The notes under the pieces are model-generated. The model had not been told where the DNA came from and ran no database searches. It saw only the letters and a list, made by a program, of their open reading frames with translations. The translations under genes were made by a program, and so were the position numbers. Shown piece after piece: positions 56,941-64,000 of a stretch of DNA of 64,000 bases. This DNA comes from Paenalcaligenes sp052103955. GTDB taxonomy: Bacteria; Pseudomonadota; Gammaproteobacteria; Burkholderiales; Burkholderiaceae_B. Numbering within the stretch: position 1 is the stretch's first letter; each line of letters opens with the position of its first letter. The stretch lies in NCBI GenBank assembly GCA_052103955.1, contig JBQELO010000003.1, forward strand, positions 62,001-126,000. Direction: 5' to 3'.

Positions 56941-59454
56941 CTATCTACCTGTCTTGGTACACGAAGGCTGCCGCTGTGAGCTGGGGTGCTGCCAATAACG
57001 AGCCTGCGCTTGCCGTTGGCACTGCACCAGCATTGCATCGCCTTGGGTTTGAATCTGTACAGCACCGGCATAATCGGTGCGTATAAACAGCGTTTTCAAC
57101 CGCTGCCATCGTCGTTGCACCTCAGCATGCGGATGACCAAATCTATTCCACCACCCTACCTGCGCAATCGCCCATGTAGCTTGCATCTGTTGTACCCAAT
57201 GCAAGGATGACGACGTACGCGAACCATGATGCCCCACCACCACAGCATCGTGTGGTTCTACACCATAGGTGATAAGACTTGCTTCTTGTGCCACGCCTAT
57301 ATCGCCCGTTAGCAATATGCTTTTTCCATGCGCACTGCGCACACTTAGCACGCAACTACGCGCATTACTGTCTTTGCGTTTGAGCGCACTTTCTGTAGGC
57401 CAGACAAAGGTAAATTGCACGCCATCCACCTGCCACGCGAACCCTTGTTTGCAACGCTGCAACGACGTTGTGGCAGACAGCGGCACCGGCTGCTGCATTA
57501 ACGCGGCTTCACGCCCTAAATAGGCTCGTGTAGAAAAGCTGGAATACACCGTTTGCACAGGTAAGTTTTGCAGCACACTAAACGCCCCACCTGTATGGTC
57601 TAAATCATCGTGCGACAGTATCAACCAATCCAATGCCGTAATACCCTGTGCGCGCAAAAAAGGCAGTATTACCCTACTGCCCATATCGCTGTGATAACTA
57701 GAACGCATCCCCGTATCAAACAACAGCACATGCTGCTGCGTCTGTACGACAATGGCACTGCCTTGCACCACATCCAGCACGTAGGCCCGCCATTCGCCCT
57801 CTGCTATCTGCTCCCGCCCCCACACCAAACACGGCAACAGCCCTACCCAGCCCCAATGCCTACCCGGCAAGCCTTTAGGCAATAAGGCATAACCCATTCC
57901 ACAAAGCGCAATACCATAGGCCCACCAGGGCGCAGCCGCCACCGGCACACTGGCAAGAGGCAGTTCGCTTAGCCATTGTGTGGGCCGCATCATCGCATTC
58001 AATAACCAATGCGCCAGCCATGCCACCCATTGCGAAAATGGCGCCAACCACTCCACAGGTGCTGTCAGCATTAGTAGCAATGACAGTGGCGTAATCACCA
58101 TACCAATAAGTGGAATGGCATAGGCATTGCTGAACGGTGAGAGTAAAGAGATCTCGTTAAACTGCCACGCCAGCGCTGGAAACAAGGCCACATTAATAAT
58201 GACTTGCCACGCCGAAGTTTGCCGCACTACGCTAAAAACCGCTCGCCACCCGCGATACGGCTGTATGGCATGCCCCTGCCAGTGATAACACACCAACAAA
58301 ATGGCTACCGCCCCAAACGATAACCAGAAGCCACTGGCTACTACAGCCCACGGATCTAACCACACCACCAGTACGGCAGCCAACGCCAAGACTTGTGACG
58401 GCTGCCATGACACCTTCGCTAAACGCGTCAGCACCGCTACTGCCAACATCAAAAAAGTACGCTGCGCAGGCACACCCCAACCTGCTACCGTGCAATACAA
58501 CGCCGCCACTAACAACGCCGCGCAGGCGGCTACGTTCTGTGCCGGCCAGTATTCAGCAAAACGGATATTCCTATAGCGCATACGCCGCCAACACCACGAC
58601 AACACCGTTGCCACCAGCACAGCCATTAGCGTCACATGCGAACCACTAATAGACACCAGATGAGTAAGCCCTGTTCTATTAAACACCTGCCAATCGGGGT
58701 CTTCTATGCTTTGCTGATCGCCCATGCTTAACGCTAACAGCACGCCCCCATACCGCAGCGACTGCACGTAAGGCTGCATGGCGGCACGTAACTCATGCCG
58801 CAGGCTTTGCGCCACAACCTGCCACGAACGCTGCCACCACGGTTGTACAAATAGCAGTTGCGGTTGCCCCCGTACGTTGGCTAACGCCCGTACGTCGTTA
58901 CTAAAGCTGTATTGCTCATAGTCGAAGCCGTGTGCGTTGCTATAGCCATGCGGCGTTTTAACCAGCATATTGCTGCGCCACACTTGGCCGGGGAAAATAA
59001 CCGGAAAGCGATGGGGTATGGGTTTTGTGTAAGGGCCAGACCATGTTGGTGCAGACCAACTAACCAGTATGGTCTGAGGTACGCCCGCAGGCTTGCTATG
59101 CCTCACCCGCGCCATAAAACTGACGCTTCCTACGCGATAGTGAGGCAACCCTATCACCTCAAACTCTATGCGTGATACCCGATTTTCATCCGCAGTTGGT
59201 AAGGCCTGAGCTAAACGTTGCTGCGCCAACAAACTTGCCCAGCTTAGGGTTACACAAGCAGCCAGCATAGGCACCACAGCGAAACTGAGCGCCGGCATAC
59301 GCCAGCACATCACGCACAATACGGTCGCTAATAAGCCTAAGCCCATATAGGCCCACACTGACGGTAATGCCGAGAGGTTTTGCACCAGTACAGCAGCCCA
59401 CACTATAGCCACTGCGGTCATACGCCCAGAGAACTGCCGCTGTAGACATCGCAT
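56941..59454 (-). CDS. comEC: ComEC/Rec2 DNA uptake channel
   Basis: 837 aa. N-terminal TM pair and an OB-like domain (~60-200), the ComEC competence region with many TM helices (~210-510; GLTHLVSISGSHVTLMA, GFWLSFGAVAILLVC) and a C-terminal metallo-beta-lactamase-like nuclease domain (~570-800) with SHDDLDHTGG and HHGSRTSS. It imports single-stranded DNA across the inner membrane. The full three-part form is consistent with natural competence; no other com/pil genes are in the window. It is 58 bp from the hydrolase gene on the same strand. Confidence 0.93.
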   Translation of the reverse strand: MRCLQRQFSGRMTAVAIVWAAVLVQNLSALPSVWAYMGLGLLATVLCVMCWRMPALSFAVVPMLAACVTLSWASLLAQQRLAQALPTADENRVSRIEFEVIGLPHYRVGSVSFMARVRHSKPAGVPQTILVSWSAPTWSGPYTKPIPHRFPVIFPGQVWRSNMLVKTPHGYSNAHGFDYEQYSFSNDVRALANVRGQPQLLFVQPWWQRSWQVVAQSLRHELRAAMQPYVQSLRYGGVLLALSMGDQQSIEDPDWQVFNRTGLTHLVSISGSHVTLMAVLVATVLSWCWRRMRYRNIRFAEYWPAQNVAACAALLVAALYCTVAGWGVPAQRTFLMLAVAVLTRLAKVSWQPSQVLALAAVLVVWLDPWAVVASGFWLSFGAVAILLVCYHWQGHAIQPYRGWRAVFSVVRQTSAWQVIINVALFPALAWQFNEISLLSPFSNAYAIPLIGMVITPLSLLLMLTAPVEWLAPFSQWVAWLAHWLLNAMMRPTQWLSELPLASVPVAAAPWWAYGIALCGMGYALLPKGLPGRHWGWVGLLPCLVWGREQIAEGEWRAYVLDVVQGSAIVVQTQQHVLLFDTGMRSSYHSDMGSRVILPFLRAQGITALDWLILSHDDLDHTGGAFSVLQNLPVQTVYSSFSTRAYLGREAALMQQPVPLSATTSLQRCKQGFAWQVDGVQFTFVWPTESALKRKDSNARSCVLSVRSAHGKSILLTGDIGVAQEASLITYGVEPHDAVVVGHHGSRTSSSLHWVQQMQATWAIAQVGWWNRFGHPHAEVQRRWQRLKTLFIRTDYAGAVQIQTQGDAMLVQCQRQAQARYWQHPSSQRQPSCTKTGR

Positions 59455-59562
59455 AATTCAATGCAAAAGCTTTAGCCTACTGCGATACGCACGCGCTGAA
59501 CGTAGGGGCGTCGCCAGATGTCACTGCGTCACTGTACCTAGGTACCAAGCAGAAAAAACGGT

Positions 59563-60384
59563 TTAACCGACTAAACGCGGTAGTACGTCTACCGCATTTT
59601 TTCCTGTCTGCTGAATGATGTGTTGCAAGGGCTGACCACGCAACTCGGCCAACACTTGTGCCATACGTGCTAACTGTGCAGGTTCATTGCGTCGCGCTAA
59701 GGGAGTAGCATCCACCTCGCCTGCCCTGCCTAACCATGCTGGAGGAATATCGGGAGCATCGGTTTCTAGCACAATAGCCTCTAGGGGTAAGTCGTGAGCC
59801 AGCCTACGTATTTGCTTAGCACGCTCAAACGTCATGGCGCCGCCAAACCCCAACTTAAACCCCAACTCAACCAAAATCTCGGCTTGTTGTTGGCTGCCAT
59901 TAAACGCGTGTGCAATGCCTCGTAACCCCGGGTGTAAGCGCACATACTTGGTGATGACATCTACGGAACGACGCACATGCAAAATCACCGGCAACTGATA
60001 GCGTGCCGCCAACGCCACTTGTTGCTCATAAAAAGCCAACTGGCGCTCACGCATTTCTGTCGTGCATAGCTCGGGCACAAAAAAATCCAGCCCTATTTCA
60101 CCTATGCCCACAAAGCGAGGATCATCTAGGGCCTGTTGTACGGTTTCTTCTAATAAAGCCAAGTCGCTAGGCTGCGCACGGGGTACGTACAAGGGATGAA
60201 CACCTAAGGCGTAATACACACCCTCGTGTTGCTGTGCAAGCTGGCGTACCGTGCTGAAGTTGCTGGCCTCTACCGCCGGCACTACCACTTTCTGCACCCC
60301 CGCTGCTTGTGCTCGCTGCCACACGTAGTCCCGATCGGCATCAAACTCCGGTGCATCCAAATGGCAATGGCTATCGATCAGCAT
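59563..60384 (-). CDS. TatD-family metal-dependent deoxyribonuclease
   Basis: 273 aa with metal-site motifs IDSHCHLDAPEFD (~3), GEIGLDFF (~95), LPVILHVRRS (~130), GIAHAFNGS (~160) and LETDAPDIPP (~207). This is the TatD/YjjV/YcfH family of 3'-5' DNases acting in DNA quality control. The YjjV-type substitution of HVR in ILHVRRS suggests the YjjV branch rather than TatD itself. It lies 108 bp upstream of comEC on the same strand and 85 bp downstream of lolD. Confidence 0.92.
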   Translation of the reverse strand: MLIDSHCHLDAPEFDADRDYVWQRAQAAGVQKVVVPAVEASNFSTVRQLAQQHEGVYYALGVHPLYVPRAQPSDLALLEETVQQALDDPRFVGIGEIGLDFFVPELCTTEMRERQLAFYEQQVALAARYQLPVILHVRRSVDVITKYVRLHPGLRGIAHAFNGSQQQAEILVELGFKLGFGGAMTFERAKQIRRLAHDLPLEAIVLETDAPDIPPAWLGRAGEVDATPLARRNEPAQLARMAQVLAELRGQPLQHIIQQTGKNAVDVLPRLVG

Positions 60385-60469
60385 GGCTTTCCCCCGTGAT
60401 ACTACTTACGCATGTGCCGTGCATACAGAACATCTATCGCGTCCTGCACGCACGCTTATGCGGTTTAGC

Positions 60470-61165
60470 TTATTGTAGATTGCCATCCACCATGTGCAAT
60501 TGTCGATGCGCCAAGGAAGCCAAGGCCACATCGTGCGTCACAATCACAAAGGCAGTACCTAGCTCTCTGTTCACCTCTTGCAGCAAGGCAAACATTTCGT
60601 CGGCAGTATGACGGTCTAAATTACCAGTAGGTTCATCCGCCAACACGCAGGCAGGGTTAGACACCAATGAACGCGCCAACGCCACGCGTTGACGCTCACC
60701 ACCCGACAACTGTCCAGGAAAATGGTCTAAACGTTCGCCCAAACCTACGCGCTCTAATAGCTGCTGCGCTTGGGCTCGCGCTGCATCACGTTTTAAGCCA
60801 CGTACTATTAACGGCATAGCCGCGTTATCTAGTGCATGAAACTCGGGCAACAAATGGTGAAACTGGTATACAAAACCCAACGCCTGATTACGTAAACGGC
60901 TACGCTGCTTTTCACTCATGTTGTCCGTTTCTTGGCCTTGCACCCACACCTTACCGGTAGTGGGTTTATCCAGCAGCCCCAATATGTGCAACAAGGTACT
61001 TTTACCCGACCCTGACGCCCCCACAATGGCCACCATTTCACCCGCCTGCACCTGCAAAGACACATCGTGCAAAATGCTGATATCACGACCAGCCTCGCTA
61101 TAACGCACACCCAAATCACGCGCCTCAATAACAGGCGTAGAAGAAGAGATTACAGAATCAGTCAT
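60470..61165 (-). CDS. lolD: lipoprotein-releasing ABC ATPase LolD
   Basis: 231 aa. Walker A GASGSGKST, Q-loop YQFHHLLPEF (the LolD-specific segment), signature LSGGERQR, Walker B CVLADEPTGNLD, H-loop VTHD. With LolC it extracts outer-membrane lipoproteins from the inner membrane for LolA. The ATG at 61165 overlaps the lolC stop by 8 bp (ATGACTGA), so they are coupled; a longer frame starting at 61201 lies inside lolC. No lolE is present, so LolC probably acts as the homodimeric LolF-like or LolC/E form. Confidence 0.94.
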   Translation of the reverse strand: MTDSVISSSTPVIEARDLGVRYSEAGRDISILHDVSLQVQAGEMVAIVGASGSGKSTLLHILGLLDKPTTGKVWVQGQETDNMSEKQRSRLRNQALGFVYQFHHLLPEFHALDNAAMPLIVRGLKRDAARAQAQQLLERVGLGERLDHFPGQLSGGERQRVALARSLVSNPACVLADEPTGNLDRHTADEMFALLQEVNRELGTAFVIVTHDVALASLAHRQLHMVDGNLQ

Positions 61166-62432
61166 GGCGCAGTACCTGTGCAGGTTGCAGACGTGAGGCA
61201 CGCCAACTGGGGTACAGCGTGGCCAAGAACGACAAAATTAACGAAGTCACCGCAATAATGACAATATCAGCCACTTGCGGGTTAGAAGGCAAAGAGCTGA
61301 TGAAATAGATTTGCTCAGGCAAAAATTGCAGGCCAATCAGATTTTCAATAAAGGGAACGATTACATCCACGTTATAAGCAATCAACACCCCAAACAACAC
61401 GCCTAAACCTGTACCCAAGAAACCAATTAAACTTCCTTGCACCAAGAAGATACGGGCAATTTCAGCAGGCGTCGCACCTAAGGTACGCAAGATGGCGATA
61501 TCGCTACGCTTATCTTTCACCGCCATCACCAGAGACGACAGCAAGTTAAACGCGGCTACCGCCACAATCAGCGTCAAAATCAAAAACATCATGCGTTTTT
61601 CAGTTTGCACCGCGGCAAACCACGTACGGTTATTGCGTGTCCAGTCGCTGGCAATCACACCACTGGGCAATTGGCTTTGTAGTTCTACGGCGACCTCGGG
61701 TGCTTTTTGCATATCTTTAATACGCAAACGCACACCACTCACCCCACTGTCGCGGAAAATCCGGGCGGCATCTTGCACATTCACAAATGCCAACGACGCG
61801 TCGTACTCATAGTGGCCCGACGAAAACAGACCCACTACCGTGAACTGGCGCATACGCGGTGAAAAACCCGCCGGTGAAATCGTGCCTTGTGGCGCCATCA
61901 CCATCAAGGTGTCCCCTTGGCCTACCCCTAGCGTTTTCGCCAATTTCTGGCCCAGCACAATACCAAAGCTGCCGTCTTTTAACGCATCCAAACTACCGGC
62001 ATACAATTGATCGGCTAGTTCTGAAACCTGTGTTTCAACACTAGGGTCTATGCCGCGTATTTGTGCGCCGCTCAATACATTATTGCGCACCAACATACCT
62101 TGTGCGCCCACAAAAGGTGCGGCACCTTCTACGGCACTATTTTCTTTAGCTTCGTCGGCGATATCCGGCCACATCTCCAACACACGCTGGTGTGGTTGCC
62201 CGGGATAAAACAATTCTATATGCGGCAAAACCGACAGCATTCGATCACGCACCTGCGTTTGGAAGCCATTCATGACTGAAAGCACTACAATAAGAGCCGC
62301 AACCCCTAGAGCGATACCCGCCATGGAACTTCCAGCGATGAACGAGACAAACCTGTCCCCTCGCTGCCCTGCTTTACGCTTAGACCGGGTTAACCCCGCA
62401 TAACGCGCTCCAACCCACCATTCAAACGACAT
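61158..62432 (-). CDS. lolC: lipoprotein-releasing ABC permease LolC/E
   Basis: 424 aa. TM1 at ~28-50 (FVSFIAGSSMAGIALGV), a large periplasmic domain (~60-260) with MNGFQTQVRDRML and the RNNVLSGAQIRGI region, and three TM helices at the end (~275-420; NLLSSLVMAVKDKRSDIAIL just after TM2, TLGATPAEIARIF). It works with LolD. The ATG at 62432 (MSFEWWVGARYAGLTR) matches the family; the ATG at 62477 overlaps the divergent gene's start. A single LolC/E gene with no second permease is the arrangement of most betaproteobacteria. Confidence 0.92.
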   Translation of the reverse strand: MSFEWWVGARYAGLTRSKRKAGQRGDRFVSFIAGSSMAGIALGVAALIVVLSVMNGFQTQVRDRMLSVLPHIELFYPGQPHQRVLEMWPDIADEAKENSAVEGAAPFVGAQGMLVRNNVLSGAQIRGIDPSVETQVSELADQLYAGSLDALKDGSFGIVLGQKLAKTLGVGQGDTLMVMAPQGTISPAGFSPRMRQFTVVGLFSSGHYEYDASLAFVNVQDAARIFRDSGVSGVRLRIKDMQKAPEVAVELQSQLPSGVIASDWTRNNRTWFAAVQTEKRMMFLILTLIVAVAAFNLLSSLVMAVKDKRSDIAILRTLGATPAEIARIFLVQGSLIGFLGTGLGVLFGVLIAYNVDVIVPFIENLIGLQFLPEQIYFISSLPSNPQVADIVIIAVTSLILSFLATLYPSWRASRLQPAQVLRHD

Positions 62433-62471
62433 AAACTTTGCCACCGCACGTGTATTAGACAGAAAACTTCT

Positions 62472-63413
62472 ATGCAAATAGTACTCTCAGGCGCTCTGCC
62501 CGAACCACCTTACGCATCAAAACTTTTACCTGAGCTGGAAAAAGTCGCTCCTACTCTGGTTCATTGGCTGAATAAAAGCCAAAGCACATTACAGGTTCTG
62601 GATAGCAATCAAGAACGCTGTACAGCACTGGAGTACTGGCAACTGCAACAGGCAGGATTTCAACCCAAACCCGCTCAGCATAGTAGCGCAGGTCTAGGGG
62701 TTTTGTGGATGCAATCGCAACAAAACCTAACTTTACCCCTACAAGAAGCGATCTGGTTGGGCGAGCTTGTGCACATCGCCCCCTCGCGGGATGGTGCTGC
62801 CCTAATCCCTAGCGCACAGTTAGATATTAGTGCGGCCGAAAGCGAAGCCCTATTTACCAGTAGCGTTGAGTGGTTTGAGGGCACAGGGTTTACTGCCGAA
62901 TACTGGGGGCCAAACTACTGGCGCATTACCCCACCGGCCGACTTTGAGGCACGCACCGTTAGCTCGGACTTAGTGAGCCAAAGCGCCGTCAATAACTGGT
63001 GGGAACAAGATACCGCCACACGCCCTTGGCGCAAATTGGTCAATGAACTGCAAATGTTTTGGTTTAACCATCCGGTGAACCAGCAACGCAGCGCAGACGG
63101 CAAACTGCCCATCAATAGTTTGTGGCTACAAGGCGGTGGCTCCCTAGAGCAATTTAGCCCTACCCCTACCGACACTTATCAGGTCATCACTGACTTGGCA
63201 GACTCACTGCAACAGCAAGACTGGTCTAGATGGCTAGAAGCATGGCAAGAGTTAGAAAAAAATCACTTTGCTCCGTTACAGCAGCAACCCTCGACAATTG
63301 TGTTGTGCGGTCTAAACCGTCTGCTTACCCTTAGCCCACGCCCCACAGGCTTGCTACAGAAACTCTTTGCTCCCAAGCAATCAGATTGGAAGAAAAAATG
63401 GTCATCCCAGTAA
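62472..63413 (+). CDS. phosphoglycerate-mutase-like/RpfE-type protein upstream of recJ
   Basis: 313 aa, no signal peptide. It carries the block NELQMFWFNHPVNQQR and PINSLWLQGGG (~195-225), typical of a betaproteobacterial family annotated as cofactor-independent phosphoglycerate-mutase-like or RpfE-type regulatory protein, which conventionally precedes recJ. No phosphoglycerate mutase metal site is apparent, so the enzymatic label is doubtful. It overlaps recJ by 16 bp. Its start is 39 bp from the divergent lolC start, with no good ribosome site. Confidence 0.8.
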   Translation: MQIVLSGALPEPPYASKLLPELEKVAPTLVHWLNKSQSTLQVLDSNQERCTALEYWQLQQAGFQPKPAQHSSAGLGVLWMQSQQNLTLPLQEAIWLGELVHIAPSRDGAALIPSAQLDISAAESEALFTSSVEWFEGTGFTAEYWGPNYWRITPPADFEARTVSSDLVSQSAVNNWWEQDTATRPWRKLVNELQMFWFNHPVNQQRSADGKLPINSLWLQGGGSLEQFSPTPTDTYQVITDLADSLQQQDWSRWLEAWQELEKNHFAPLQQQPSTIVLCGLNRLLTLSPRPTGLLQKLFAPKQSDWKKKWSSQ

Positions 63414-64000
63414 TACAGGACCGCACCCCCAACCCAGAACACATCACTGCGCTAATGTCGGCCGGCACACATCCGCTGCTGGCTCAGTTGATGGCGGCCA
63501 GAGGCGTATGCAGCCAAGAAGAATTAGCCACTGATTGGGCTCAAATGCTCTCGCCGGTCCTGCTGCGCGATCTGCAGCATGCTGCCCGCTTTCTAGCCGA
63601 TGCCATTGCCGCTAATAAGCGTTTATTGATAGTGGCGGATTACGACTGTGATGGCGCAACCGCTTGCGCTGTAGCCGTACGCGGTTTGCGCATGATGGGG
63701 GCTACGGTTGATTTCTTAGTACCGAATCGCTTTGAGACTGGCTATGGTTTGTCGCCTGCCATTGTAGAACTGGCCGTAGAACACCCAGCAGGCAAACCTG
63801 ATGTATTAATTACCGTTGATAACGGCATTGCCAGCGTTAGTGGCGTAGAAGCGGCCAAAGCAGCAGGCATGGAAGTTATTGTGACCGATCACCACTTACC
63901 CGGTGACGAGTTACCTGATGCCTCAGCCATCGTGAACCCCAACCACCCTGACTGTACCTTTGCCTCTAAAAACTTGGCAGGCGTAGGCGTCATCTTTTAC
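63398..64000 (+). CDS. recJ: single-stranded-DNA exonuclease RecJ, truncated by the window end
   Basis: The first 201 residues of RecJ. DHH motifs are visible: ADYDCDGATA with D81, VDNGIASV (~141) and VTDHHLPGD with D164-H165-H166. RecJ degrades ssDNA 5'-3' in recombination and mismatch repair. The ATG at 63398 is preceded by AAGAAAAA and lies inside the upstream gene's last codons, a 16-bp overlap. The gene continues past base 64000. Confidence 0.95.
   Translation, partial: MVIPVIQDRTPNPEHITALMSAGTHPLLAQLMAARGVCSQEELATDWAQMLSPVLLRDLQHAARFLADAIAANKRLLIVADYDCDGATACAVAVRGLRMMGATVDFLVPNRFETGYGLSPAIVELAVEHPAGKPDVLITVDNGIASVSGVEAAKAAGMEVIVTDHHLPGDELPDASAIVNPNHPDCTFASKNLAGVGVIFY

Noticed and set aside
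1..64000. CRISPR array or rRNA genes
   Set aside because: No regularly spaced repeats and no rRNA-like conserved stretches were seen on either strand.

Overview
The window looks like a chromosomal segment of a betaproteobacterium, probably of the Alcaligenaceae/Burkholderiales. This rests on the gene content: a phosphoglycerate-mutase-like protein overlapping recJ, lolCD next to comEC, a split AtuA pair with a CitMHS carrier, SorAB, and a MesD/MesX methionine synthase. Background base composition is roughly balanced (about 50-54% G+C by eye), with frequent CTAG. Two stretches stand out: an A+T-rich patch at about 28.0-29.5 kb and a clearly G+C-rich autotransporter gene at 41.3-46.7 kb. No phage, transposase, CRISPR array or rRNA was seen. 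One tRNA gene, tRNA-Cys, is present.

Region 0-6.5 kb is a compact plus-strand run made almost entirely of vitamin B6-linked genes: a PLP-binding YggS-family protein, pyridoxal kinase PdxY, tryptophan synthase TrpB/TrpA and serine hydroxymethyltransferase GlyA. It faces a convergent MocR-type regulator closely resembling PtsJ. Region 6.7-15.3 kb holds a class II aldolase with a lactate-permease-family carrier, tRNA-Cys, a PLP-dependent Orn/Lys/Arg decarboxylase, an AhpD-like protein, a stand-alone HisC divergent from phosphatidylserine decarboxylase, and a LysR regulator. Three copies of one palindrome (TTGTNNTGNNACAA) lie upstream of the decarboxylase and between hisC and psd, suggesting shared control.

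Region 15.4-29.5 kb holds a LysR-CitMHS-AtuA module, a RhuM-Fic protein, the folate-independent methionine synthase pair mesD-mesX with divergent metR, a PhoD-like phosphatase, sulfite dehydrogenase SorAB, a short-type PurC and the A+T-rich pair of exported proteins.

Region 29.6-39.8 kb is one minus-strand iron system: FecI-type sigma factor behind a good Fur-box match, FecR-type regulator, TonB-dependent siderophore receptor with an STN signalling domain, YncE-like beta-propeller lipoprotein, and a MacA-MacB-outer-membrane-factor exporter. Its layout recalls FpvA plus PvdRT-OpmQ, but no siderophore synthesis genes are nearby. A two-TM protein of unknown function diverges from fecI, followed by the large autotransporter, which looks acquired.

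Region 47.1-62.4 kb is a long minus-strand housekeeping run: lolC-lolD, a TatD-family nuclease, comEC, an alpha/beta hydrolase, rnm, greB, a strong terminator, then purL-guaB-guaA with a striking hairpin between guaB and guaA. The window ends with a plus-strand phosphoglycerate-mutase-like gene overlapping recJ, which runs off the edge. Families were assigned by reading motifs and from remembered relatives; no database search was run.
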